64,000 bases of DNA from contig NC_011989.1 in NCBI RefSeq assembly GCF_000016285.1, positions 3,573,001-3,637,000 of the forward strand, in the 5' to 3' direction. The notes below the pieces were generated by a model. It was given only the letters and a program-made list of their open reading frames with translations. It was not told the origin of the DNA and searched no databases. The stretch comes from Allorhizobium ampelinum S4 (GTDB lineage: Bacteria > Pseudomonadota > Alphaproteobacteria > Rhizobiales > Rhizobiaceae). Shown piece by piece: positions 28,219 through 37,252 of the stretch; position 1 is the first letter of the stretch; the number at the start of each line of letters is the position of its first letter. Both the position numbers and the translations under genes were made by a program.

Positions 28219-28806
28219 TTAAAACGCTTTCGCTCTCTGAAACCCGTCCTGCGTCAGGCGGGTTTCAACATGCGGTGCCATAGCATTGCGCGACAGGCTG
28301 TAGAGATCGGCGCAGCGCGTCAGGGTGAAGCCCAGCTTCTCCTGGATCTTCAAGGATGCGGCATTATCGGCAAAGGCACCGGAATGTAGCACCGCCTCCG
28401 GCATGCGCCGGAAGAACCGTTCCACCGCAGCCTGGGCCGCCTCGCTCATCAACCCCTGCCCCCAATAGAAGCGGTTGAGCCAATAGCCGAGATGCCAAAG
28501 CCCATGGCGCAGTTCCAGGCCGACCATGCCGATGTGGACATCATCGCCCGACGTGATGGCGAGGTGCCAATCCGGCATGACACCGGCGCTGATGCGATTC
28601 AGCCAATCGCAAGCGTCCTGCCGGTCGTAAGGCATCGGTACCCGGCTCAACATCCGCGTCACCTGCCAGTCGTTCAGCGAGGCGGCAATGGCGTCCGCAT
28701 CGGAAAGCCGATGCGGACGCAGCACCAATCGTGGCGTTTCAATCACCGGGCAAGGCCCAAGCGAGGGGAACCGCGTTTGCAGCCGGGGCTTTTCAAGAGC
28801 AGCCAT
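28219..28806 (-). CDS. GNAT family N-acetyltransferase (RimJ-like)
   Basis: A 195-residue acetyltransferase of the RimJ/RimL-like branch: ETPRLVLRPHRLSDADAIAASLND at the start, LGYWLNRFYWGQGLMSEAAQAAV as acetyl-CoA motif A and NAASLKIQEKLGFTL as motif B. Its ATG overlaps the stop of the next upstream GNAT gene in TGATG, so translation is coupled. The two share overall design but are clearly diverged. The substrate is unknown; the family includes ribosomal-protein and small-molecule acetylases. Confidence 0.88.
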   Translation of the reverse strand: MAALEKPRLQTRFPSLGPCPVIETPRLVLRPHRLSDADAIAASLNDWQVTRMLSRVPMPYDRQDACDWLNRISAGVMPDWHLAITSGDDVHIGMVGLELRHGLWHLGYWLNRFYWGQGLMSEAAQAAVERFFRRMPEAVLHSGAFADNAASLKIQEKLGFTLTRCADLYSLSRNAMAPHVETRLTQDGFQRAKAF

Positions 28807-29438
28807 CACCGCATCTCCCCCCAGCTCTTCAGCGACATCCAGGTCTTGCGATCCAGCCGGTACCATTCCACCGGCACCATGCCACGGGCAGCCAGATGGC
28901 CGACCATGCCGGAGCCCTGGAACTGAAAACCGCATTTCTGGATAACGCGGCGCGCAGCCACATTGGTGACGCGGCAACGGGCATCGATAAAGGCGATGTC
29001 ACGGGTCCGGAAGGCCATATCGATCAGGGCATGGGCGGCTTCCGTCGCATAGCCGTTGTTCCAATAGGGTTCGCCCAGCCAATAGCCGATTTCAAGCGTC
29101 TCCAGGTCGGTGTGCGGCTCGAGCGCGCAGCACCCGAGAAATTCGCCGTTTTCGCCTTTTGTAATCGCATAGACGCATTTACCGATCTCGCCGAGATTGG
29201 AACGTCGCACAAAATCGGCGGCATCGGCTGCCGTGTAAGGATGTGGCATGCGCGACACCATGGTCGCAACGGCGGCGTTATTGGCGAGATGGGTAAGGGC
29301 GTCAATGTCTTCTACATGCGGAGCGCGCATAACCAGCCGCTGCGATAAGAGGACAGGGCAACTTTGCCTTAACCGATCCGGCCTCAACCGATCGTCGGGT
29401 GACCGTAATTGGTCATCCCTCAGTAATAAGCGTTCCAT
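28806..29438 (-). CDS. GNAT family N-acetyltransferase (RimJ-like)
   Basis: A 210-residue GNAT protein with SQRLVMRAPHVEDIDALTHLANNAAVA, motif A LEIGYWLGEPYWNNGYATEAAHALID and motif B NVAARRVIQKCGFQFQG. AAAGGAGA lies ten bases upstream of the ATG. It begins 20 bases after the rpmA terminator and may receive readthrough from the rplU-rpmA operon. It is translationally coupled to the second GNAT gene, which suggests that the two enzymes act together or arose by an old duplication. Confidence 0.88.
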   Translation of the reverse strand: MERLLLRDDQLRSPDDRLRPDRLRQSCPVLLSQRLVMRAPHVEDIDALTHLANNAAVATMVSRMPHPYTAADAADFVRRSNLGEIGKCVYAITKGENGEFLGCCALEPHTDLETLEIGYWLGEPYWNNGYATEAAHALIDMAFRTRDIAFIDARCRVTNVAARRVIQKCGFQFQGSGMVGHLAARGMVPVEWYRLDRKTWMSLKSWGEMR

Positions 29439-29460
29439 GGCTCAGTCTCCTTTGGAGGTA

Positions 29461-29501
29461 AGAAAAAAGGGAAGAGAGGTGGCGCCTCATCTTCCCTTTT
29501 T
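29461..29501 (-). terminator. Terminator after rpmA
   Basis: A 12-base-pair stem (AAAAAGGGAAGA / TCTTCCCTTTTT) with an inner GAGG/CCTC pair. Read on the minus strand it ends in a run of T. It lies about 65 bases after the rpmA stop and just before the GNAT pair. Confidence 0.8.
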
Positions 29502-29565
29502 GTCTGACTGAACCTGTACGCTCAGCCGGGTCGATGAGACGCCGGCTGTTGGTAAACGACCGGCT

Positions 29566-29838
29566 TTATTCTGCGGCTTCCGCCGTTTTCGGCATGACGG
29601 ACACGAAGACGCGACCGTTGGACTTCGTACGGTAGGTGACATTGCCGGTGGTGAGTGCAAAGATCGTATGGTCCTTGCCCATGCCGACGTTTGCGCCCGG
29701 ATGCCACTGCGTGCCGCGCTGACGAACGATAATATTGCCTGGAATGACGACTTCGCCGCCGAACTTCTTCACGCCAAGGCGCTTGGACTCGGAATCGCGA
29801 CCGTTGCGCGACGAACCGCCAGCTTTTTTATGTGCCAT
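29566..29838 (-). CDS. rpmA: 50S ribosomal protein L27
   Basis: L27 sits at the peptidyl-transferase centre of the 50S subunit. The 90-residue protein has the family start [18 protein letters not shown], followed by [11 protein letters not shown] and [26 protein letters not shown]. The N-terminus lacks the cleavable extension seen in Firmicutes. AGGAGAA precedes the ATG. It follows rplU by 38 bases, the near-universal order. Confidence 0.97.
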   Translation of the reverse strand: MAHKKAGGSSRNGRDSESKRLGVKKFGGEVVIPGNIIVRQRGTQWHPGANVGMGKDHTIFALTTGNVTYRTKSNGRVFVSVMPKTAEAAE

Positions 29839-29876
29839 TGGAGTTCTCCTTTAAAACCTGGTTTCCCGTTGACCGA

Positions 29877-30191
29877 TTACGCAGCGACGATGTCGGTGAT
29901 GCGAACGACTGTGTGGTGCTGGCGATGGCCGCGCGACCGCTTGGAATTCTGGCGACGACGCTTTTTGAACGCGATCACCTTCTTGCCACGGTTATGCTCG
30001 ACAACTTCAGCCTTCACGGTTGCACCAGCAACAAAAGGCGCACCGATCGTCGCATCGGCACCAACGCCAACAACGAGAATTTCGGTGAATTCAACGATAG
30101 CACCAGCTTCGGCTTCCAGCTTTTCGATGGTCAGCACGTCGTTGGCGGCTACGCGGTACTGCTTACCGCCGGTCTTGATGACTGCGAACAT
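29877..30191 (-). CDS. rplU: 50S ribosomal protein L21
   Basis: L21 binds 23S rRNA and depends on L20 for assembly. The 104-residue sequence starts [30 protein letters not shown] and contains the signature [38 protein letters not shown] precedes the ATG. It leads the rplU-rpmA operon, and its 5' leader holds several hairpins and lies downstream of a direct repeat. Confidence 0.97.
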   Translation of the reverse strand: MFAVIKTGGKQYRVAANDVLTIEKLEAEAGAIVEFTEILVVGVGADATIGAPFVAGATVKAEVVEHNRGKKVIAFKKRRRQNSKRSRGHRQHHTVVRITDIVAA

Positions 30192-30685
30192 ATTTTATCC
30201 TTCCATGTTCGTTACCGGTTCTGACCGGCAAATGCCGGACGACCGTCTTTTTGTCAGTCGGAGAGCAGATCTTGAGATCTGCCGGTGGAAACCTCTCGGC
30301 AAAGCGAGAAGCGATTATAGACTTGAGAATCCACAAATAGGGATCACCCATATCTAAAGTCGCACTTCGCATACGTGAGAAGAGCAAAGATGACTAAAAT
30401 ATACCCTTGTATTAGGTACGTTGTCGCACGTCGCATACGTGAGAAGCCCCAAGCTGTCAAGGCGAAAGCCCCTAAACACAAAGAGAATTCTAGACGATAA
30501 ACCACACGCGCATCACATCACCCTCGCCCTTTGTCTTTCCTACAACAGACAGGCGGCAGGCCCGTAGTGCGATCCATCCGGTTGATCCAGCACACAGCAG
30601 AGAATTATGCCTTTTTCGCTCTTGCCAGCCCCCTCAATCGCCGCTATGAGACAGCCCGCGCTACACAAGCGCCGACCAGACCCGC
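30192..30685. other. rplU leader and promoter region with hairpins
   Basis: No gene is visible. In the rplU leader (minus strand) the hairpins CCGGCA/TGCCGG (about 30222-30236) and GCAGATCT/AGATCTGC (about 30265-30282) stand out. TTGACA at 30455-30460, with TATGCG 17 bases on, and a TATATT further downstream are possible promoter parts. A 24-base direct repeat at 30359 and 30423 is listed separately. Confidence 0.5.
30359..30446. repeat. 24-bp direct repeat pair upstream of rplU
   Basis: GTCGCAC, one variable base, TCGCATACGTGAGAAG occurs at 30359-30382 and again at 30423-30446, with one mismatch in 24 bases and an offset of exactly 64. The copies straddle the likely rplU promoter, so they may be a duplicated protein-binding or leader element. 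Confidence 0.8.
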
Positions 30686-30775
30686 GGAGAGGTGGCTGAG
30701 TGGTCGAAAGCACCGCACTCGAAATGCGGCATACGGGCAACCGTATCGTGGGTTCGAATCCCACCCTCTCCGCCA
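30686..30775 (+). tRNA. tRNA-Ser (anticodon CGA)
   Basis: A 90-base tRNA with encoded CCA. The acceptor stem GGAGAGG/CCTCTCC, D arm GGCTGAGTGGTCGAAAGC, anticodon stem CCGCA/TGCGG with loop CTCGAAA (anticodon CGA at 30720-30722), long variable arm ATACGGGCAACCGTAT and T arm GTGGGTTCGAATCCCAC are all clear. The long variable arm is typical of tRNA-Ser. The discriminator is G. It reads UCG codons. Confidence 0.98.
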
Positions 30776-30779
30776 TTTA

Positions 30780-32087
30780 TTACCTCAATCCCACTGCCTC
30801 CAGTTCCAAAAGCTCACTCTCATACCGAAAACGGCTGCGTTCGGGTGAAGGTTCGTGGGCAAGTGGTTTTGTTTCGGCCAGCAGTCTGTCGGCCATTGCC
30901 GTGGCACCGTCGGTAATCGCCTGCTTGCCGATGAAGCCGCCGGGGAGTTGGATGGTGGCAGTCATGGCGCGGATCAGGCGATTGAGCAGGGTGGCGTCAG
31001 GCAATTCGGGTGCCTGCCAGAAGCTGGCGAGGCTTTGCTGGTGCGTGAGGCCGGGTACGTCGTAGATTGCCGGTGCAAGCGCCATGACCGGGATGGCTTG
31101 TTGCAGCGCTGTCAGGCCGACCGTGGAGTTTACCGTCACCAAGCCGCGGCTGGCCCCTATCAGGGCCGTCAGGTCACCGCCATCGATCACATCCACCTGA
31201 TTGGCGATACCACAGCGCTCCGCCATGCGGGCGATGTCTGATGACCAGTCGCGCAGGCCATTGTCGATTGGATGGGTCTTGAACAGCAGTCTGCTGCCGG
31301 ATGGCGCACGGTCGGCAAAGGAACGGATCACGGCTTGCAGGATGCGAAACAGGTCGCCCATCGGCGCATGGCGGCGGATCTGATAGTCCCCCGGCAATTG
31401 CAGGGGAAAAAGATAGAAGTCGAACTCTCTGTCCGTCGCCAGATAGCGCTGTTGCAGGCGCACTGCTTGCGCCTTTCGCCTGCGTGCGGTCAGGCCCTTA
31501 ATGATCCAGCCACTATATTCCACGACGGGATGGACAGGACCATGCGCCTTGTAATGCGGATGCAGCAGCCAGCCGAGCGCGACATTCGGGATATGATAGA
31601 TCAGGTCATAAAGCGCATAAGTGAGAAAGCTGGACGGATAGGGGCTACGCGGCTGAGGAGCCTCGACGCCCTGCGCCAACGCCGCGATTGCCTGCGGATC
31701 GACTGGAAACCGCGACTGGCTGGACATGCCAAACGGCTCCAGCGTCAGCCAGTCAGGCCGCAGGTAGCCATGTTCGAAAATATGGGCGCGCAGACCAAGC
31801 CTGGTGCATAGCGCAACGGCGGCAGCGTGTTTGGGCCGGCCATCGCCCAGCATCAGCACATCGGTAATACCGTGACGCAGAATGAGGCGTTCAAGAAAGC
31901 CGGGCCAGGCATCATCCCGGCCACGAAAAAAATCAAAAGGCCATTTTCTCCAGAAAATGACATCACCTGAACAAAAATTGACCTTACCCACGGCTACGTC
32001 GCGCGTTTCCAATGCTCTTGCGAGCGCTGGGAGAAACGGCGAGGCCGGGCCTTGGAGAAACAGAAATGTGCGTCGCTTTGTCACTCG
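30780..32087 (-). CDS. KpsS-like capsule polysaccharide protein
   Basis: A 435-residue protein of the capsule biosynthesis/export family (KpsS/KpsC type), whose members add the Kdo linker to lipid anchors of capsules. The start RRTFLFLQGPASPF, the GYLRPDWLTLEPFGM block, LFKTHPIDNGLRDW and NSTVGLTALQQAIPV with DVPGLTHQ are shared almost word for word with the divergent neighbour at 32220. No signal peptide or membrane segment is seen, as expected for a cytoplasmic enzyme. I chose GTG 32087 from alignment with the neighbour; a TTG at 32144 would add 19 residues. The stop is 5 bases past the tRNA-Ser. No other capsule gene is in this window. Confidence 0.85.
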   Translation of the reverse strand, partial: RVTKRRTFLFLQGPASPFLPALARALETRDVAVGKVNFCSGDVIFWRKWPFDFFRGRDDAWPGFLERLILRHGITDVLMLGDGRPKHAAAVALCTRLGLRAHIFEHGYLRPDWLTLEPFGMSSQSRFPVDPQAIAALAQGVEAPQPRSPYPSSFLTYALYDLIYHIPNVALGWLLHPHYKAHGPVHPVVEYSGWIIKGLTARRRKAQAVRLQQRYLATDREFDFYLFPLQLPGDYQIRRHAPMGDLFRILQAVIRSFADRAPSGSRLLFKTHPIDNGLRDWSSDIARMAERCGIANQVDVIDGGDLTALIGASRGLVTVNSTVGLTALQQAIPVMALAPAIYDVPGLTHQQSLASFWQAPELPDATLLNRLIRAMTATIQLPGGFIGKQAITDGATAMADRLLAETKPLAHEPSPERSRFRYESELLELEAVGLR

Positions 32088-32219
32088 ATATAAACGATTC
32101 TCTAACGAATCCCTGCCTTCTGTGGTGTTTAAGTCATACGACAAATTTATAACATGGCCTATAAGGGCCGTTGAATTGAAAAACTTGCGTGGAAATTGAG
32201 ACGAGGGGTCGCGTCCGCA

Positions 32220-33572
32220 ATGACATCAGTTGAGCCGACAAAGGCTGTATTGTTCCTTCAGGGGCCTCCCTCCATTCTCTGGACGGAATTTGCAAGAGCT
32301 TTTGAACAAGCGGGTGTAAAAACCCACCATGTGAATTTTACGCTGGGCGATTTTCTGTTCTGGCGCAAACGTGGCGCTAAAAATTATCGCGGTTCCTTTT
32401 CCAAATGGCCAGCCTATCTGCGGCGGTTGATTGCCGAAAAGGGAATTACCGATATCGTCTATTATGCGGACCGCCTGCCCTATCACGCCAAAGCCGCCGA
32501 GATTGGTGAGGAGCTTGGTGTCCGCTGTCACGCGGTTGAATGGGGGTATCTGCGGCCGGACTGGCTGACCTTCGAGCGTGATGGCATGGGGCGCTTCTCG
32601 CATTTTCCCAACGATCCGAAGGCTATTCGCGCCATTGCCGCCAAGGTGGAAGAACCGGATATCGCGGTGAAATATCCGCATACGTTTGGCCAAGAAGCCT
32701 TCAACGAGGTGATCTATAACCTGCTGAATTTCTTCGGCAGGCCCTTCTATCCGCTCTATAACGCCGACAAATATTATTCCGCTCTGGTGGATTATCTGCC
32801 CTGGCTGCTCAAAGCGGGCGTCAAGCCTGCTCGCCTGCCGGAGGGATTTCTGGAGGACGGCCAGCCGCCTTTCTATCTCGTCGCCCTGCAATTGCAGAGC
32901 GATTACCAGATCCGTGCCAATTCCCCCTATCGGCATCTACGCGACATGATGCGGCAGGTGATCGCTTCTTTCGTCAAAAATGCGCCAGCCGGTAGCAAGC
33001 TGCTGTTTAAGCAGCATCCACTCGACAATGGTCTGGAGCGTTGGCACAAGGTGCTTCGCCATATCGCCCGAGAATTCAAGATTGAGGACCGCGTCGTCTT
33101 TATCGAAGAAGGCGACCTGCATGATATTCTGCAAAAGACGGCGGGTGTGGTCATCGTCAATTCCACGGTTGGCCTTCACAGCCTGCGCGCCCAAAAGCCA
33201 ACCATCGTGCTGGGCTGCGCGGTGTTTGACGTGCCGGGGCTGACCCATCAGGGCCGGCTGGATGATTTCTGGAAGCGGCCGGAGCCGGTCGATCCGGAGT
33301 TGATGCGCGATCTCGTCAAGGCCATGGCCGCGACCATCCAGATCAAGGGCGACTTCTTCAACAAGGCGGGCCGTCAGGCGGCCATTGGCGCCATGGTGCA
33401 GCGGGTTATCGAGGGAACGGTCAATATGCCCGACGCCTTCATTGATCCGCCACCGAGGCTTACCTCGCCCAAGGGTATCCTGACGGTTCTGGGAAGACCC
33501 GTCGAACTCGATTGGGAAGAAGACGCGGCGGTGCCTGATATGACCTATGCGCGGTCCGGCCCAATCCGCTGA
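32220..33572 (+). CDS. KpsS-like capsule polysaccharide protein (divergent paralogue)
   Basis: A 450-residue paralogue of the previous gene. Shared blocks include AVLFLQGPPSILWTEFARAF, HVNFTLGDFLFWRKRG, WGYLRPDWLTFERDGMGRF, LLFKQHPLDNGLERW and NSTVGLHSLRAQKP followed by DVPGLTHQGRLDDFW. It should act in the cytoplasm on a surface polysaccharide, perhaps as a beta-Kdo transferase. I start at ATG 32220 because the conserved fold begins there; an in-frame upstream ATG at 32196 is less likely. The two genes are divergent over a 132-base promoter region, so they may be co-regulated. A tandem repeat and a bidirectional terminator follow. Confidence 0.88.
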   Translation: MTSVEPTKAVLFLQGPPSILWTEFARAFEQAGVKTHHVNFTLGDFLFWRKRGAKNYRGSFSKWPAYLRRLIAEKGITDIVYYADRLPYHAKAAEIGEELGVRCHAVEWGYLRPDWLTFERDGMGRFSHFPNDPKAIRAIAAKVEEPDIAVKYPHTFGQEAFNEVIYNLLNFFGRPFYPLYNADKYYSALVDYLPWLLKAGVKPARLPEGFLEDGQPPFYLVALQLQSDYQIRANSPYRHLRDMMRQVIASFVKNAPAGSKLLFKQHPLDNGLERWHKVLRHIAREFKIEDRVVFIEEGDLHDILQKTAGVVIVNSTVGLHSLRAQKPTIVLGCAVFDVPGLTHQGRLDDFWKRPEPVDPELMRDLVKAMAATIQIKGDFFNKAGRQAAIGAMVQRVIEGTVNMPDAFIDPPPRLTSPKGILTVLGRPVELDWEEDAAVPDMTYARSGPIR

Positions 33573-33586
33573 ATTCGCCAATCCTT

Positions 33587-33639
33587 GATAAAACAAGGCC
33601 ATCATAAAACAAGGCCTTCATAAAAAAAGGCCTTCATAA
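33587..33639. repeat. Short tandem repeat, unit of 16 bp
   Basis: ATAAAACAAGGCCTTC-like units follow each other at 33588, 33604, 33620 and 33636; the last runs into the terminator. Substitutions are A/C in the AAAACAAGG part, and the first unit is one base longer. It lies directly after the KpsS-like gene. Confidence 0.75.
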
Positions 33640-33676
33640 AAAAAGGGCGCGGAGTGAAAAACTCCGCGCCCTTTTT
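33640..33676. terminator. Bidirectional terminator between KpsS-like gene and purH
   Basis: A perfect 16-base-pair stem (AAAAAGGGCGCGGAGT and its complement) with a GAAAA loop has A-runs on one side and T-runs on the other, so it can stop transcripts from both converging genes. Confidence 0.9.
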
Positions 33677-33691
33677 GACGACTAACAGCAA

Positions 33692-35308
33692 TCAATGCCG
33701 GAAGTGGCGCACGCCGGTAAAGACCATGGCGACGCCGTGCTCGTCGGCGGCGGCAATCACCTCGGCATCGCGCATGGAACCGCCCGGCTGGATCACCGCC
33801 GTCGCACCGGCGGCAATGGCAGCCAGCAATCCATCGGCAAACGGGTAGAACGCTTCGGAGGCAACGGCAGAGCCACGGGTCAGCGGCTCGGCCAATCCCA
33901 TGGCCTTGGCAGCATCTTCGGCTTTCATCGCGGCGATCCGGGCGGAATCCACCCGGCTCATCTGGCCCGCGCCAATGCCGACAGCCTGGCCGTCCTTGGC
34001 ATAGATGACAGCGTTGGATTTCACATGCTTGGCGATCTTAAAGGCCAGCTTCATGTCTTCCAGCTCGGCTGCGGTCGGTGCGCGCTTGGTGACGACCTTC
34101 AGGTCCAGATCTTCTACCACCAGATTGTCGCGGCTTTGCACCAGCAGGCCACCCGATACCGTTTTGGCCGTCAGGCCAGGCGCGCGTGGGTCGGCCAGAC
34201 CGCCAGTGGTCAACAGCCGCAGATTGGCCTTGCGGGCAATAATGGCCTTTGCCTCTTCCGTGACGTCAGGGGCGATGATCACCTCGGTAAACAGCTTGAC
34301 GATCTCTTCAGCGGTTTCCGCATCCAGGGTCTGGTTCAGCGCGATAATGCCGCCGAAAGCCGAGACGCTGTCGCAGGCCAGTGCCCGGCGATAGGCATCG
34401 GCCAGCGTCTTACCGACCGCGACACCGCATGGATTGGCGTGCTTGATAATGGCGCAGGCCGGACCGTTTTCAGGCAGGAATTCCGACACCAGTTCGAAGG
34501 CGGCATCCGTATCATTGATATTGTTATAGGAAAGCTGCTTGCCCTGCAAAAGCGTGGCGGTTGCGACCCCGGGACGCTGATCGCCATTGACGTAGAAGCC
34601 TGCTTTCTGGTGCGGGTTCTCGCCATAGCGCATTTCTTCGCGCAGGCTGCCGCCAATCACCCGGTTGCGCGGCGTCTCGATGGCAAGCGCCTCGGCAAAC
34701 CAGTTGGAGATCGTTGCGTCATAAGCGGCGGTCCGGGCATAGGCGCGGGCGGCGAACTGCTGGCGCAGCGCATAAGGCGTGTGACAATCGTCCGCTTTCA
34801 GCGCGTCCAGAAGCTGGGCGTAATCGGCAGGGTCAGTCACCACGGTAACATAGGCGTGGTTCTTGGCAGAGGCACGGATCATCGCCGGGCCGCCGATATC
34901 GATATTTTCGACCGTGGTCGGATAGTCGCCGCCCGCTGCCAGAACCGCCTCAAACGGATAAAGATTGATGACGGCGAGATCGATGGCCTCGATCTTATGG
35001 GCCTGCATAGCCTTCACATGGTCTTCATCATCGCGGATGGCAAGCAGGCCGCCATGCACGGCAGGATGCAGGGTCTTCACCCGACCATCCATGATTTCCG
35101 GAAAGCCGGTCACGTCTGACACGTCGGTGGCGGGCAGGCCTGCCTCGATCAGCGCCTTGTAGGTGCCGCCGGTTGATAGCAGCCGCACACCCATATCGTT
35201 CAAGGCCCGGGCAAGATCGACAATGCCGCTCTTGTCGAACACCGACAGCAGGGCGGTGCGAACCTGCACTCTGTCCGGAACAGGAATTTTCTTCGAGACA
35301 ACAGCCAT
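33692..35308 (-). CDS. purH: Bifunctional AICAR formyltransferase / IMP cyclohydrolase
   Basis: PurH performs the last two steps of IMP synthesis. The 538-residue protein has the N-terminal MGS-like cyclohydrolase domain ([41 protein letters not shown]-like INLYPFEAV) and the C-terminal formyltransferase domain ([36 protein letters not shown] and [26 protein letters not shown]). I chose ATG 35308 because GGAG lies upstream and homologues start [12 protein letters not shown]; a GTG three codons earlier is possible. The rsmB-heparinase-purH order is a known rhizobial block. Confidence 0.97.
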   Translation of the reverse strand: MAVVSKKIPVPDRVQVRTALLSVFDKSGIVDLARALNDMGVRLLSTGGTYKALIEAGLPATDVSDVTGFPEIMDGRVKTLHPAVHGGLLAIRDDEDHVKAMQAHKIEAIDLAVINLYPFEAVLAAGGDYPTTVENIDIGGPAMIRASAKNHAYVTVVTDPADYAQLLDALKADDCHTPYALRQQFAARAYARTAAYDATISNWFAEALAIETPRNRVIGGSLREEMRYGENPHQKAGFYVNGDQRPGVATATLLQGKQLSYNNINDTDAAFELVSEFLPENGPACAIIKHANPCGVAVGKTLADAYRRALACDSVSAFGGIIALNQTLDAETAEEIVKLFTEVIIAPDVTEEAKAIIARKANLRLLTTGGLADPRAPGLTAKTVSGGLLVQSRDNLVVEDLDLKVVTKRAPTAAELEDMKLAFKIAKHVKSNAVIYAKDGQAVGIGAGQMSRVDSARIAAMKAEDAAKAMGLAEPLTRGSAVASEAFYPFADGLLAAIAAGATAVIQPGGSMRDAEVIAAADEHGVAMVFTGVRHFRH

Positions 35309-35460
35309 GGCCTTCACTCCGAAAGAGCAATTCCTGGATGGACTTCAAAAGCATCCCAGAGGTGGAATTGCGTGAACAAAAATAGCCGAGACAGCCCGCA
35401 GACCGGCGGCAAGCATGATGCCTGCCCGCCTAGCACAGCATATTGCCAGAGGAAACAGCC

Positions 35461-37137
35461 TTATCCCTGCTTTGAAAAAAACCACCAGATTTCCGGCGTT
35501 TCCAGGACAAGCTCGATCTGCTCGGAAGCCTGAATGCCGGAAAGGCCCGCGAAAAACACGTCCTCGGCAATCACAGGAAAGCCGGTGGGAGAGGAAAACA
35601 CCCAGGTCTCGCTACCGCCATTGGCCACCAGCCGGATATTATGGTCATCCTCCTGGGTGAGGCGCACCGAGGGGTGAATGTGAAAACGGATGATCGTCCC
35701 CCCCTTCGGCATATCGGCCAGCGGCTGTTCCTTGTCCGATAGCAGCCGGTCATGCCCCACCAGCTTGGTGCCCGCCGCATTAAGGCGCAGATCCCGCTCG
35801 TGAAGAATGCCGAAACCCTTGAGATAGCCGTCATGACGGGCCGTCAGATGATCACTGCCATCGTCACCGGCCCTGCGCATCACCTCCACGGAAGAGACGC
35901 CGCCTACAATGATTGGCCCCAGAAACCGCGAGGTCGAAATCCGGCAAGAGGATTGATCGCCGATGACAAGGGTCGAATGGGCCGCCGTTGCCCGCGCCAT
36001 CTGCCGGTATCGCTCGCCGGCAAAACGTGGCGTGCCGGAATTGACCACCAACCGATGGCGCCCACAGGACAGCTCGAAAGACAGGCAACCCGCATGGGCG
36101 CTACGGCTGATATCGCCTTGCGCAGGCACGCCGGTATCGACCAGAACGACGGCACCGCCCGCCGCCAGCCGTTGGTAATGGCTGTGCGGCAAGGCCCGGA
36201 AAGGCTGGCCACCGCTCTCGTCATAGCGCAGCACCGACATCAGATCATTGGCAAGTGTCGCCGTGGCGCCATTGAACAGTGCAAGATCGCCATTGCTGTG
36301 ACGGAAAAACCTTATGGCGGGAAACATCCGGTCAATGGTGGAAATCAGCTTGATCGGCACGTCATGACCGAGATTGACATAGGTCTGCCGTAGCGGCAGC
36401 AAATCGAACAGGATGTCGAGTGCTGCCTGCGGATTGCGGGAGATATGCCCGCCATCGGCCAGCACCTGCCGCTCCAGTTCCAGGTCGAGGAAATGGGCCG
36501 CCTTGCGGATCTGGCGCGCCGAGGCCGACATGGCAATCGAGGCCATGGCCAGAGCGATACGCAGTCTCAGCCGGTCCACTCCGTCAGGGGCAAGGTCAGC
36601 GATCAGTCCGGCATAGGCAACTTGACGGCTGAGGCTTTTCAGGAAACGCCGGTAAAACCCGCTCTCGCAATCCTGAAGCACAACCGGCGAATGGGACAGC
36701 CAGGCAATGATCCTCTGACCCAGTATCCCAGCCTCCCAGCCGATCCCGACCCGCTTGCCGTTCAGCTTGATCCAGCTATCGACAATGGCGCGGGCATGGG
36801 CCGATGCTTCCGGCGTCTTGTTGGCGCGGATATGCCGAAGCCAGGAAAAGGAATGCAGCTTGGCGGCAAACACCTGCGAGGGCAGTTCCAGGGTGAAGGG
36901 CGATGCGCGTCCGCATTCCAGCAAGCGTCCTGCGAGCGGAAAGCGCCCCTCAAAAATCTCTGTCGCCACATGGGAATCAACCACCCGCAGATCGGTCGGC
37001 GCCACTAGTAAACGCACCTGCCGTCGGCGCAGCCGCGAAAAAGCAGCGCGCACCGGCAACCAGCCGCGCCGCTTCCATCGCCGCCAGCCTTCGCGGACGT
37101 AGAGCACCGGCAAACTCTGGCCCTGTCTCTGTGGCAT
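35461..37137 (-). CDS. Heparinase II/III domain protein
   Basis: A 558-residue protein with a heparinase II/III-like beta-sandwich in the second half (ALPHSHYQRLAAGGAVVLVDTG, HAGCLSFELSCGRHRLVVNSGTPRF, RATAAHSTLVIGDQSS) and an alpha-helical toroid in the first. True heparinases are secreted polysaccharide lyases, but this protein lacks a signal peptide and its substrate in alphaproteobacteria is unknown. The HAGCLSFEL and NSG elements recall the lyase active site. It lies between rsmB and purH on the same strand, 152 bases before purH, an arrangement common in Rhizobiales. Activity is inferred from fold only. Confidence 0.85.
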   Translation of the reverse strand: MPQRQGQSLPVLYVREGWRRWKRRGWLPVRAAFSRLRRRQVRLLVAPTDLRVVDSHVATEIFEGRFPLAGRLLECGRASPFTLELPSQVFAAKLHSFSWLRHIRANKTPEASAHARAIVDSWIKLNGKRVGIGWEAGILGQRIIAWLSHSPVVLQDCESGFYRRFLKSLSRQVAYAGLIADLAPDGVDRLRLRIALAMASIAMSASARQIRKAAHFLDLELERQVLADGGHISRNPQAALDILFDLLPLRQTYVNLGHDVPIKLISTIDRMFPAIRFFRHSNGDLALFNGATATLANDLMSVLRYDESGGQPFRALPHSHYQRLAAGGAVVLVDTGVPAQGDISRSAHAGCLSFELSCGRHRLVVNSGTPRFAGERYRQMARATAAHSTLVIGDQSSCRISTSRFLGPIIVGGVSSVEVMRRAGDDGSDHLTARHDGYLKGFGILHERDLRLNAAGTKLVGHDRLLSDKEQPLADMPKGGTIIRFHIHPSVRLTQEDDHNIRLVANGGSETWVFSSPTGFPVIAEDVFFAGLSGIQASEQIELVLETPEIWWFFSKQG

Positions 37138-37252
37138 TCGACATTCCGTTGCGCGCGCAATCCGCTTTGGCCTTGCGCGATAAAACTATGAGGCTGATAA
37201 ACCGAAATCGAAGGATGTCAGTTTATCAGCCGCCAATTGTGTAAAGATTTAT

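Noticed and set aside
30359..30446. Possible CRISPR
   Set aside because: Only two repeats exist, the spacer is not of constant class and no cas gene is nearby.
30686..33640. Genomic island inserted at tRNA-Ser
   Set aside because: No integrase, no direct repeat of the tRNA 3' end and no shift in composition in the downstream genes.
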